Positions 22,106-33,128 of a DNA stretch of 64,000 bases are shown piece after piece. Where the stretch lies: NCBI GenBank assembly GCA_949592205.1, contig CATIUR010000003.1:74056501-74120500 (forward strand). Direction: 5' to 3'. Position numbers and translations under genes: made by a program. Below the pieces are notes generated by a model. That model was not told the DNA's origin and ran no database searches. It saw nothing but the letters and a program-made list of their open reading frames with translations. Source of the DNA: Helichrysum umbraculigerum (taxonomy: Eukaryota > Streptophyta > Magnoliopsida > Asterales > Asteraceae). Positions within the stretch are counted from its first letter, which is position 1. The number at the start of each line of letters is the position of its first letter.

Positions 22106-23517
22106 TATTTATAGAAAATATATAATGTAAATAAAATGTAAACAGACTTTCAAACAACATCCATTCACAATACAAAAATGGTATTTATAATCATATACAT
22201 TGTCCACGGTTGGCTCAAAAATAAGCAATAAAACATGTTACTTGGTTGGTAAGAACAAAAAAGATACAAGTTATGAACCATCTAAATTCAATTGGCAGCA
22301 TAACTTCTCTGTCATTTGCAAAGTCTTTGAATGCAAAACATCAACCTTGTTCATATCCATCTCCCATCACTTTTCTGAATAATCACAAGAAAGAACTTGA
22401 ACACTTGGACTCTTGGAGTGCGCTGTAAACGCCAATGGTAATTGTGTTAATGAAACAAAAATACTAGTTGGTAACTGTAATTTCTTGTGTAGTTGGTAAC
22501 CTATAACACCTATAACAAAAATACTAGTTGGTAACCTATAACACCTATAATATTGAGGGCATGGTGACATACAATAAGAGATTGTTACCTTGTTTAAGAC
22601 GTGTATGAAGTAATCCATCATATTTGGCCAAATATGCAGCACTACCATGCTACCACAATATATAGCTTTGATCAGTTGAAAAAGAACTTTAATTTCATAT
22701 TAGTAGCTATCTGTAATATTAATACTATTAATAGCTAGGCTAACCCAAAATTTAATTATAATATTACAAAAAGAGAAGCTCTCAATATAAATACAATTGG
22801 ATACATCCTGATGCATTTACAAATGAAATGCTACCATAGTCGTAAGCAACATTCTATGAAACAAAAAGATCAAAGCTGCAGTCCAACTTACTTGTAGTTT
22901 GAAGTGTCAATATCACACCAGCATGACCAAGTAGTGCTGTAAAAAAAATCCATTATAGATAAGTTGAAATTTTGAGTTAAAAATAATACTACGTAATGTG
23001 CAAGCTTATAGTAAGAACACATATCATATCTTAATTCTTAAGTCATTAGAATATACAGGTGCACAAATCATATATAGATAGAAACTGTCATATACCCTTC
23101 AGCTTGATTGATAAGATCACTAAGCTCTTAGAATGCAACAAACGTATATAAAGCATACACAATTATACTACAAACGCTAATTCTACTAGTACAAATTAAC
23201 CAAAAGCATAAAACCAAGCTTAATTTACTTAGTAGTAGATAGAAAAATAGATCCGATGTGATTGAGAACAAACACAAATAAATGCTTGTATCCATCAAGC
23301 TTAAAAAAATCAATAGATTGGAAATGCAATCACAAACACTAGTAGTATTTTATACACTTAGAATCATGGTGACACTATACACTATGCACATTAACCTCAA
23401 AATGAAAACCACAAAGATAATCTGAATACCAAAAGAAGCTTCCAAAGCTTTAATGTTGGTGCTATTACAAGGCTCTAGTTACTGTGCTTGAATCTTGAGG
23501 TTTGACATCTGAATAAC
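22106..23517 (-). other. Unassigned region with exon-like pieces on the minus strand
   Basis: No long ORF. A short direct repeat (AAAATACTAGTTGGTAAC at about 22458 and 22517) lies at 22450-22555. Two minus-strand stretches look like exons: 22892-22936, between TTTTTTTTACAG and GTAAGTTGG, reading LLGHAGVILTLQTT; and about 22590-22650, ending in a GTAACA donor, reading AAYLAKYDGLLHTRLKQ. I do not recognise either peptide. They might be remnants of a gene whose first exon is at 41395-41460. Confidence 0.3.
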
Positions 23518-26206
23518 TGTGACACCCGGTCAAAAATGACCCAAAATTTGGTTCAAATTTAAACTTTTATTTCAAGTATTATATACTTAAAATACCAAAG
23601 CGTACAAGTATTATATATATGATTATATGTATATATAACACAAAACAATTATTCAAAAATCGCGTATAAACAAATCACGCAGGAATTCAAATACGGACGT
23701 TGGTGAAACCATTATTAAATAATATGAAATTATTTGATAACAACGATAATTATTTTATATTATGTTTACAATATAACGACACGTACGTTTTGCTTAAAAC
23801 GTGACCGAACGCTACAAAAATGCATGAAACGCGCCCTACCAACGAAATAAATCAAAGTTATAGTTTTATAACTTAAAACTAAGTATTTTGGTAAAATACT
23901 TCAAGTAAAAATAACGCGATTACACGCGTATAATTATAACGTTTAAAAACGTTACCCGATTTAAATAAATGTACTAAACGCGACCGAAGACCGAACGAAA
24001 ACTTGAATATCATTTTAGTAACTTAAAAGAGATTACTTGAGTAAAACTTTCATCAAAAATACTGTAATTTAAAACGTAAACGAAATGTACTTTGTTAAAC
24101 GTATAACGTTTAAATGAACGACGAAATGAACGGGTAAACGGGCACCGCGTGAAACGAAACTTTGGGAACAAGATTTACCACCCACATGGTGTGGGACCCC
24201 CACAAAATCTGCTGATTTTCAGCAGCCCACACCCAACCCATACCCTCTCCATGTGATACTTACACACAAACATGCAACCCATACCCCATTATTCACCCTC
24301 CACTCACTTGATTTCTCTCAAATCTCCCTCTCTCTCTCTTCGAACGTTTTTCACAGCCTTTGGAGGCTGTCACAAGACCACCATAAACCACCACAATCAC
24401 CACCATAGATCCACCACGAGCCGCCATGCCGGAATTCAAGGAAACGCACCAAAATGAGCATTCGACTTCCGTTTTCCTTCTCCTCTTCATCTCTTTGTAA
24501 GGAACCTTTTACTTTTCATTATATATACTTGAAACTTACTTATTTACATGTTAGAATGTTCACTCAACAATAAAATATCCAAGAACAAAGCTTAAATTAT
24601 GTTTTATACACATATATATATGAAAACAGTTTGTAGGACAGATTCTGTTTTGGCCGGATTTCGGACCCGACACCTCTCAAATTTTATTTAGCTAACTAGA
24701 TTGACACTATAGTTCTTGGGAAAATTTGACAATATACTAGACACATAGGAGTTCACCTTTGATTTTTGGTAGAACTTGATTCGGACTAGAAAGTAGAGAA
24801 AACGAGGGATTTGTCGAGACGAAATCTGGAAAAATATAAACATAAGGGCTGTTTTGGTAATTTTGTAAAAACGACACTTCGAGGCGACCACTAAACGTAA
24901 CGATAATTTTTACAAGCTTTATAACCATATTTAAGACTAGTGTAAAAGTCTTGGGTCAAACCGAGCCCGTTTGACCGAGTCAACTAAAACGAACCACGTA
25001 ACGATAAATGCAAAACGATTGAGAAATGTTAAGAATTGTAACTCGAAATGAATCTTGATAATGTTATCATAAAACTTGGGTAAAAATGTCACGTATGAGT
25101 TAAACCCGAACCATAAAAATGATACCCGAAAACACACAAAGATATTTTTATAACGAAACAAACAAAATTATATTTTTGGAATATAATTTCCATCTGTCAC
25201 TAATGGGCCGTACATTTTATAAAAACTTCAAACATAATACGAGACGAATACTTTGGACATAATTAACCAAACGAACAATTTACTAAACGTCCACTTATAA
25301 AAATATAATCTCACGTGTTTATGACACTAGGGGATTACACTTGGTGCACGCGCGCACATCAGGATTGTTTGCTCTTCAGGTGAGTCTCACGGCCCCTTTT
25401 TACTGTTTTACTATTTTGGGGGAGATGCATTGCTTGTTTTACTCGAACACATGAACTTACTTACTTGATTTACTTACTGATTTTCTGGTATATCGATTGC
25501 ATGGGTTTTACTTAATCCAATGAAGTCCCTTTAATCATAGTTGTTAGTTATGGACTTAAGCGCGAGTTTTAGTATATGGATCCATATGGGACTGACAATC
25601 CCCACCTGGGGTGGTAACGCCACCACGAACCGTACTCGTATAAACAGGTGTTTTCTACTCGTTTCATATGAATGTTTTTGGATTAGCATTCACGAGGGCA
25701 AATTACTTACTTACTGTTAAGCTTCGACTATGGTGCTCATGGCAATGTATATCGAAACTATTGCATACGTGCAATCATTACTTACTTTTACTACTTGATG
25801 TGTTCAAAACTGTTACTTACTATAAACCTGTGAGATTCACCAACCTTTTGGTTGACCCCTTTAGTGATGCATTCTCAAGTACGCAGCAAGATTAGGATGG
25901 CCCTGCAGGATCTACATATATGCTAAGCTAGTGCGAGTCGCATGTATACTCTTATGAAGATTTTACTGGCATTATCTTTTGTACTAGGATCATGTATTTA
26001 AAATCTTTTGAATCGATTTGCGAACTCACTAATAATGTATTGTGATGACTTATTACTTTTGAAAACTTATGTAACGTACTGTATTTCAATGTATTTTCTA
26101 AAACGTCTCATTTAGAGTCGTTTACTATGTATCTTGTGCTTTGGTTATTGATTAGTCACGCCCAAAAACAATCGCTTCCGCAAAGCATAAAATTGGGGGT
26201 GTGACA
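23518..26206 (+). repeat. 5' LTR of element C (2,689 bp)
   Basis: TGTGACACCCGG to GGGGGTGTGACA. It is 163 bp shorter than the 3' copy because of one deletion at about 24650. A CT-rich leader-like stretch lies at 24310-24360, a donor-like CAGGTGAGT near 25378 and an acceptor-like ATTCTCAAG near 25870. The acceptor AG has changed here relative to ATTCTCAGG in the 3' copy. About two dozen other differences from the 3' LTR are visible. Confidence 0.92.
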
Positions 26207-26209
26207 GAT

Positions 26210-26222
26210 TGGTATCAGAGCC
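26210..26222 (+). promoter_or_regulatory. Primer-binding site of element C
   Basis: TGGTATCAGAGCC, three bases after the 5' LTR, is complementary to the 3' end of plant initiator methionine tRNA, which primes minus-strand synthesis. The next 230 bp are nearly identical to the leaders of D and E. Confidence 0.9.
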
Positions 26223-26549
26223 TAAGGTTATAATGAACTAGGTTGCATTTAGTGGGCCTAGACTATGACCGTTAGGCAGTATTCCTTATTAGGTATGACC
26301 GGTTCAGGGATTTCATCATACAAGTTTAATTTAACATAGCCTGATCAACTATGTACAATTAAATGAAGATGATGTGAACTCTGAAAGGGGTTATGTTGAA
26401 CAGGAATGCATTAGTTGACTCTGACCACGAGAGAACCGTGACTTGTACTTGTTTTGCGTTAGACATGACTAGGTGGATAATACGTATGTATAGGTTATAC
26501 ATATATGGTTAGGCCTATTAATATCCTCCGATACTTGGTAACGAACTTA

Positions 26550-26612
26550 TTGTTCATATACGCCTTAGAACTCGCCAACGGTAAGTTGATCGAGTCAGGA
26601 AAATAGTACCGA
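26550..26612 (+). pseudogene. Remnant of aspartic protease (element C)
   Basis: The sequence encodes LELANGKLIES before stops, aligning with the YIVELANGKLIETDS segment of the D and E protease. No flanking protease sequence is readable. Confidence 0.6.
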
Positions 26613-27895
26613 GATGTGCCCTGGTTTCGAGGGTCATCTCTTCGAAATAGGCTTACCCAGGTAGAGTTAAGAACTCCGACATTCTATTCGATACGAACCC
26701 ATTAACAATAGGGATCAACATGCACCTAAAGACAAAAAATCTTTCTCGCTTTCCTATCACGTTTGTATAACAATCAACACTTGTCCGGATGTAATATCCC
26801 TTTCACTTTTGTAAACCTTAATCCTCGTAATCATTTGAACTCGCAAGTTAGATGATTACAACCACTGTTATTCTACGTTATTGATTGTCACTTGTGTTGT
26901 TGTATATTACCGTTATATATGTAACTACGATGATCATATTCTTATACGAAACTCTGACATGTACCTATTACTTGATACTTCATTCCGTACCTTAGATCCT
27001 ATGAGTGAGATAGGATTTGGAAGACGACAATTTAGTTTCTAAATGGTATATACATATATGATTAGGCTATTATGTGATATAGGTATATATACATATATAG
27101 GCCTCGATTGCATACTACTCTATAGGCTATTATATACTGAAGGTATAAGAATAGGCCTTAACCGATGATACTTTTGTTACTACCTACACTACTGAAAACG
27201 ACAAATATAGCTACTCCAGTGTCCTTTGATGAGGATCGGGACTTTGTATTTGCTTACTACCACCTACCTAATTATACGTCTATAACATTTTGAAACTCAC
27301 TCCACTGTACCGTTAGGAGTTCCCTAGGAAAACTTTTTCAACAAATTTCAACAGGCCTTTACCCTAAAGTTTACATAATCCCTGTTTATCAACAGATTTT
27401 GCTAAACAAAATTTTCAAAGCCTGGTTGCTGACAATGGTTTCAACTGAACTACTTATCGACTCAATTTTTCAACGGATTTCAAGTCTCAATAGACTTTCA
27501 CCATCATAGTTTCTAACAAATGAATTTCTAATAAAATTCTACGGAAATTTCTCACGAAATGTTTTATAAAATTTTCAAAATTTTATAACCGTGTAAACTT
27601 ATTTATAGTGCACAACTTTAAACAAATTTCAAATTCTAAATGGTCCGCAAAAACTTCACAGTATACAATGACACCCTTGCCTCTATAAGAAAAGTTTATT
27701 AGGACTCGAATAATGACACGGGTATGGTCACTCACTAATGACCCGACTGCCTGTATACTAATCGCTTTGGTAGATCTTACTTGCTGTTTGAATGCTTCTA
27801 TGTTTTCCCTAGGTTCTAAGTGTACGATAGGGTTAGGTAAAAACGACAATTTAGGTTCTATAGTTTCTATATGAGATGAGGTTTAGCTTGCATAT
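26613..27895 (+). other. Non-coding internal region of element C (left part)
   Basis: No gene seen. It has many TATACATATA-type stretches and, at about 27330-27600, a series of TTTTCAACA/ATTTTCAAA motifs also found in element B (about 4860-5210). It ends at the target site CATAT (27891-27895) of element D. Confidence 0.7.
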
Positions 27896-30343
27896 TGTAA
27901 CACCCGCATAATTAGAATAATTAGTTATGCATAATTGTTTGTAACTAGTTGTAATTAGTATGTAATAGGACTAATTACAGACTCTATTTGTATATATATA
28001 AGGTGATTTATATATATATATGTGTGTACTTACGCGATTGGGATGACTCGTACGCATTAACCGGACGGAGTCCGACACAGTTATTTGGACGTTGGTGACA
28101 GAAATTTACCTAAATAATGAGAAAGTATTTTGTTGTATAAAATAAGCAACTGAACGGACATTATTTACATATTATCGCGACGACATTTTAAATAATGCAA
28201 CAAAACGTAATAAACGCGAATTAATAATTTAAATACTTCGACGAATGTTTTTATCATTAATTTCAAGGTATTTTTATTTAAATACTCCAATTATATTTTA
28301 AAAATATAAACGTTTGGTCAAATACTAAAAACTAGTGATTTATCGATTAGGACACGGAGTAAATACCGTGTTTTGAGGGATGTTTTCCCCTCCCTTGCAT
28401 TTGGATCAGCCACCACCATCCCCCACCCAACTATTTCATTTCATTTTTCATTTCAAAAACACACACTCTCATCCCAAAACTCTCTCAACCTCAATTCACA
28501 CCAAAATTTCGGAATCAAATCTCGACCACGAAAATTACATATTCGGAATCACCATCACGAGTGGAGCAAGAATATCAAGACCGTTTTCATCATTTCATCC
28601 TCCATTTAGCTCGATTTGCAAAAGTAAGAAATTTCTAAAATCTTAGATCTATTCAATTTGGTGCAATGTTTTGATGTTTTGATGTGTACACAACATAGTT
28701 ATAACCTAATACATGAAGAAAACACGTTTTTACAGCTTAAAAATGGGTTAGATTTGCGTTTTTGATCGGAAATTCTCGAAACCCGAAAGTTTCTGGGTTG
28801 GTGTTCATCCCACGACGTCGCACAAATACTCAACGTCGCATATAGCGACGCCAGCCTTTACGTCGCATTAATTTGTGAGGTCGCATATAGCGACGCAGAC
28901 TCTAACGTCGCAGACTCAAACAACGTCGCACTTAGCGACGACCCATATTACGTCGCATTAATTTGCGAATGTCACACTTAGCGACGTCGTACTCAACGTC
29001 GCAATCCTTGCCTGCGACGTCGCACCCAACGTCGCAGAAATCATAATTTTTAAAGAGATTTTCACTAAAAATATGTAGAAAATGTGCATTTTTCCTCTTA
29101 GCTGACTCGGCAGCTCGACCCCGACCAGGGGCTCTGCCCCTTGGACCCCGCCAAGGGGTTGCCATCCCTTGGAACCCCGCAACCAGGGGCGCTGCCCCCA
29201 GACCCCCGTCGTTTCAGTACAAAATGTTTCAAACGCAATGATAATACTTTGACTATTACTAATACAAACCGTCACCAATGGGCCAAACATGTTTTCTAAC
29301 AAACGAACAATTACAAACATACGGATAAACACTGGATATACTAGTTGTGTACAACTAAACGAAACGTCTCGTGAGACGCATACTTACATAACTTCATATG
29401 ATTAGGCATTTGAAGGTTACGGGTTCGGAGAACCTACTTGCTATAATTACTACTTGCTATTTGCTACAGCATATTTCAAGACTCAGGTGAGTCTTACGGC
29501 CCCACTTTTACCGTTTTATCTTATTGGGGGAGAAACATGCAACTGCTTTTCTTTGAACACAAGTACTAGAACTGTTTACTATACCAAACGGAATTGCATG
29601 AGTTTACTTACAAACAGAAGTCTCTCCATCATATATCGTTAGTTATGGACTTAAGCGCGAACACTAGTTAATGGATCCATTAGGGAAATGACCCTCCCCA
29701 CCCGGGGCAGTAGCGCTGCCACGTACTGATTTACACGTAGAAACGGGTGACTAATTATTCGTTACTGATGCTTGCTCAATTACGAGCATGTCACGGGAGC
29801 AAACTTATTACTTACGGGTTAAGCTTCGATTATGAGCCTCATGGCAACGGTATAACTTACTTACTTACATTTGCTGGATTGCAAAATACTGGTTTTACAT
29901 TTGCTGGATTGCAAATACTGATTTTACGCCTATGGGCACTACTGATGAAATCTCGTGTTCAAAACTGATATTACTTACAAACCTGTGAGATTCACCAACA
30001 TTCGTGTTGACCCTTTTAGCATGTATTCTCAGGTACACAGACGGAGTAGGATTACTTCGGGATATAGCTAGAGTCGCATGATTTCAACTAAACTGCATTT
30101 AACGGAGATTCTCAGCATTATCTTTTGTACATGTTGATTATGTAATAGAATCTCTCGCCATACGCGTGGACTCTAGGGAACTATTTTTGTATACGAAAAC
30201 ATTAAGTTTTCAAACATATATTTCTATGAAATTGTTTTACAACGTCTCATTTAGAGGTCGTTTACTGTATATCTTGTGCTTTGTATATTGATTAGTAACA
30301 CCCAAGTATGCTTCCGCAAATCATCAAATTTGGGGGTGTTACA
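27896..30343 (+). repeat. 5' LTR of element D (2,448 bp)
   Basis: TGTAACACCCGC to GGGGGTGTTACA. A CT-rich leader lies at 28430-28500. About 28810-29035 is an array of GACGTCGC/GCGACGTC motifs, and about 29100-29215 a GC-rich hairpin block. A donor-like CAGGTGAGT lies near 29484 and an acceptor-like TATTCTCAG near 30030. It is about 1% different from the 3' LTR by eye. Confidence 0.95.
29097..29215. repeat. GC-rich hairpin block in LTR D
   Basis: Three inverted repeats in about 110 bp: AGGGGCTCTGCCCCTT, CCAAGGGGTTGCCATCCCTTGG and CAGGGGCGCTGCCCCC. It stands out in an AT-rich LTR. The same block is in the 3' LTR at about 36430-36540. Confidence 0.8.
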
Positions 30344-30346
30344 GAT

Positions 30347-30359
30347 TGGTATCAGAGCC
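30347..30359 (+). promoter_or_regulatory. Primer-binding site of element D
   Basis: TGGTATCAGAGCC, complementary to initiator methionine tRNA, directly after the LTR and a GAT spacer. Confidence 0.92.
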
Positions 30360-30764
30360 TAAGGTTATAGTGAACTAGGTTGCATTTAGTGGGCCTAGAC
30401 TATGACCGTTAGGCAGTATTTTCTTATTAGACATGACTGGTCCAGGAATTACAGCATACGACTTTAATTTAACATAGCCTGATCAACTATGTACAATTAA
30501 GGAAAGATGATGTAAGGTCTGAAACGATTATGTTGAACAGGGATACGTTAGTTGACTCTGACCACGAGAGAACCGGACCATTACTTGATACATGCTAGAC
30601 ACTAGGCTGGATATTATATATTTAGATATATTAGCCTCGTCTTACTTACACTCTGCCACAGGAATGGCAAACACGCCACCTAATCCGTCACACTCTCATC
30701 CACAAGGATCTAGAAACCCACAATTATCTTATCCTTATTTTCTTGTCCTTTTCTTGTCAGCATC

Positions 30765-33128
30765 ATGCCTCCTCGCCGACAAATTACCCTCAGTGAAGCT
30801 GAAATTGCGGGTCTGATTGCCCGTAGTGTGGCCCAAGCCCTGGCTACACGAACATCAACTCCTGGTAGCGAAGATACAGCTACTAATGGACCACAACCCA
30901 AACCCTGTTCTTACAAAGACTTCCAGAATTGCAAACCTCTAAACTTTGCAGGTACTGAGGGAGCTATCGGTCTGGTACGCTGGATCGAGAAAGTCGAATC
31001 TGTATTTCTTATCTGCAACTGTGCGGAGGGAGACAAGGTTAAGTTCTCCGTTAGTACTTTTACTGACACCGCGCTCACCTGGTGGAACACCTATGCCCAA
31101 ACTGTGGGCGTTGCTAATGCTTACAAACTCCCGTGGGAGGAGTTGAAGGAGATGTTGAGGGGCGAGTACTGCCCCAGGGATGAATTGAAACAGTTAGAAT
31201 TGGAATTCTGGAACCACAAAATGCAGGGTGATGACATCACCGGATACACCAACCGTTTCCACCAACTGGCACTTTTGTGCCCAACCATGGTCGATCCTGA
31301 GTACAAGAGGATCGAGAAATTCGTTGATGGACTTCCCGAGAGACTCCAAGACCTGGTGACTTCATCCAAACCGGGCACTATTCAGAGCGCCATCCGTATG
31401 GCCCATGAGCTAACGGCAAATTCTGTCCGCCGTAGCACAACTTCAACCCCATCTGCAAACAACAAACGCAAGTGGGAAGGGAACCCCAACTCATCCAACC
31501 AAACCTCCAACAAAAAGCCTGAGTTCGTTAAGGCTTATTCATCTGGAACTTCGGAGAAGAAAGGGTACAGCGGGAGCAGACCCTACTGTCCCAAATGCAA
31601 CCGCCATCATGACGGTTCTTGCCCTTGCTTCAACTGCAAGCGGTTCGGGCATTTAACCAAAGATTGCCGAACCAACATTTCTACCCCCAACACCAATGCA
31701 CCAAAGGCCTGCTTTGGGTGCGGAAATTCAGGGCATTTCAAGAAAGATTGCCCAAAGCTGAAAAATAACAATAATCCTGCTCGCGATAGAGCATTCGTTA
31801 TCAAGGCTGGGGAAGCCAGACAAGACCCGAATGTCGTGACGGGTACGTTCCTTCTCAACGACCTTACTGCTTCTGTATTATTTGATACCGGTGCCGATAG
31901 AAGCTTCATTTCTGAGAAATTTAGCCCTTTACTTGATATAACTCCCACTGCCTTAGATACTAAATACATTGTTGAATTAGCTAACGGCAAACTGATTGAG
32001 ACTGATAGTATCATACACAACTGTACACTTAACCTTACGAACGAAACGTTTCCCATTGATTTAATCCCTGTCGAGATCGGCAGCTTCGATATTATTGTCG
32101 GTATGGATTGGCTATCCGAGCACCGAGCTGAAATCATTTGTCATGACAAACTCGTTCGCATACCTCTTGTCTCCGGTGGAACCTTAGTCCTACAAGGGGA
32201 GACCGGCAGACGGAATCTGAATATTGTATCCTGCCTCAAAACTAGAAAATATCTACGAAAAGGGTATCAAGCTATCCTCGCACATGTAACGGAGAATAAG
32301 TCGGAGGAGAAGCGACTTGAGGATGTTCCAATCGTGCGGGATTTCCCGGAAGTCTTTCCTGAAGACTTGCCCGGACTTCCGCCTACTAGACAAATTGAAT
32401 TTCAAATCGAACTTGTGCCTGGAGCTGCACCCGTGGCACGAGCCCCTTACCGTTTAGCACCGTCCGAAATGCAGGAGTTGTCTAACCAACTGCAAGAACT
32501 CCTGGACAGAGGATTTATTCGACCAAGTTCCTCGCCTTGGGGAGCTCCGGTCTTATTCGTGAAGAAGAAAGACGGATCTTTCCGCATGTGTATCGATTAC
32601 CGAGAGCTGAATAAGCTGACCATAAAGAATCGGTACCCACTTCCTAGAATCGATGACCTATTTGACCAACTCCAGGGATTGAGTGTTTACTCAAAGATCG
32701 ATCTACGGTCAGGTTATCATCAACTCCGAGTCCGCGACAATGATATTCCAAAGACAGCTTTCCGAACTCGTTATGGGCATTACGAATTCCAAGTGATGCC
32801 ATTCGGGTTGACCAACGCACCGGCCGTATTCATGGACCTTATGAATCGGGTGTGCAAACCGTATCTTGACAAATTAATCATTGTGTTCATCGATGATATC
32901 CTGATATACTCTCGCAATGAGCAGGAACATGCTCAACATCTTAAAACCATTCTCGGACTTCTTAAACACGAAGAGTTATATGCCAAATTCTCTAAGTGTG
33001 AGTTCTGGATTCGCACCGTTCAATTCCTCGGGCACGTGATTGACAGCCAGGGAATTCATGTTGATCCCGCCAAGATTGAAGCAATCAAGGGCTGGGAGTC
33101 ACCGACCACACCAACCGAAGTGAGATAA
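30765..33128 (+). CDS. Element D Gag-protease-reverse transcriptase, ended by an in-frame TAA
   Basis: 787 codons from ATG 30765, the first ATG that keeps the whole capsid domain (starting MPPRRQITLSEAE). Retrotransposon gag domain about residues 50-220; zinc knuckles C288-C301 and C316-C329 (CX2CX4HX4C); aspartic protease with DTG at 374-376 and IIVGMDWL near 443-450; linker with the PEVFPEDLPGLPP motif near 528-540; reverse transcriptase from about 560, with the catalytic FIDD at 708-711. The stop TAA at 33126-33128 replaces the Gln of VRQFLGL (intact in element E), a single C-to-T change. The same frame continues after it. The protein makes the capsid and copies RNA into DNA in cytoplasmic particles. 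Confidence 0.93.
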   Translation: MPPRRQITLSEAEIAGLIARSVAQALATRTSTPGSEDTATNGPQPKPCSYKDFQNCKPLNFAGTEGAIGLVRWIEKVESVFLICNCAEGDKVKFSVSTFTDTALTWWNTYAQTVGVANAYKLPWEELKEMLRGEYCPRDELKQLELEFWNHKMQGDDITGYTNRFHQLALLCPTMVDPEYKRIEKFVDGLPERLQDLVTSSKPGTIQSAIRMAHELTANSVRRSTTSTPSANNKRKWEGNPNSSNQTSNKKPEFVKAYSSGTSEKKGYSGSRPYCPKCNRHHDGSCPCFNCKRFGHLTKDCRTNISTPNTNAPKACFGCGNSGHFKKDCPKLKNNNNPARDRAFVIKAGEARQDPNVVTGTFLLNDLTASVLFDTGADRSFISEKFSPLLDITPTALDTKYIVELANGKLIETDSIIHNCTLNLTNETFPIDLIPVEIGSFDIIVGMDWLSEHRAEIICHDKLVRIPLVSGGTLVLQGETGRRNLNIVSCLKTRKYLRKGYQAILAHVTENKSEEKRLEDVPIVRDFPEVFPEDLPGLPPTRQIEFQIELVPGAAPVARAPYRLAPSEMQELSNQLQELLDRGFIRPSSSPWGAPVLFVKKKDGSFRMCIDYRELNKLTIKNRYPLPRIDDLFDQLQGLSVYSKIDLRSGYHQLRVRDNDIPKTAFRTRYGHYEFQVMPFGLTNAPAVFMDLMNRVCKPYLDKLIIVFIDDILIYSRNEQEHAQHLKTILGLLKHEELYAKFSKCEFWIRTVQFLGHVIDSQGIHVDPAKIEAIKGWESPTTPTEVR

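Noticed and set aside
24272..24490. Short ORFs in the LTR of C (also at 38930-39127) and in the LTR of D (28373-28646, 35683-35956)
   Set aside because: They lie in the CT-rich leader part of LTRs, are kept between the two LTR copies only because the LTRs are young, and show no domain.
27583..27849. 88-codon minus-strand ORF in element C
   Set aside because: Lies in the non-coding internal region opposite to the element's strand, with no domain; most likely chance.
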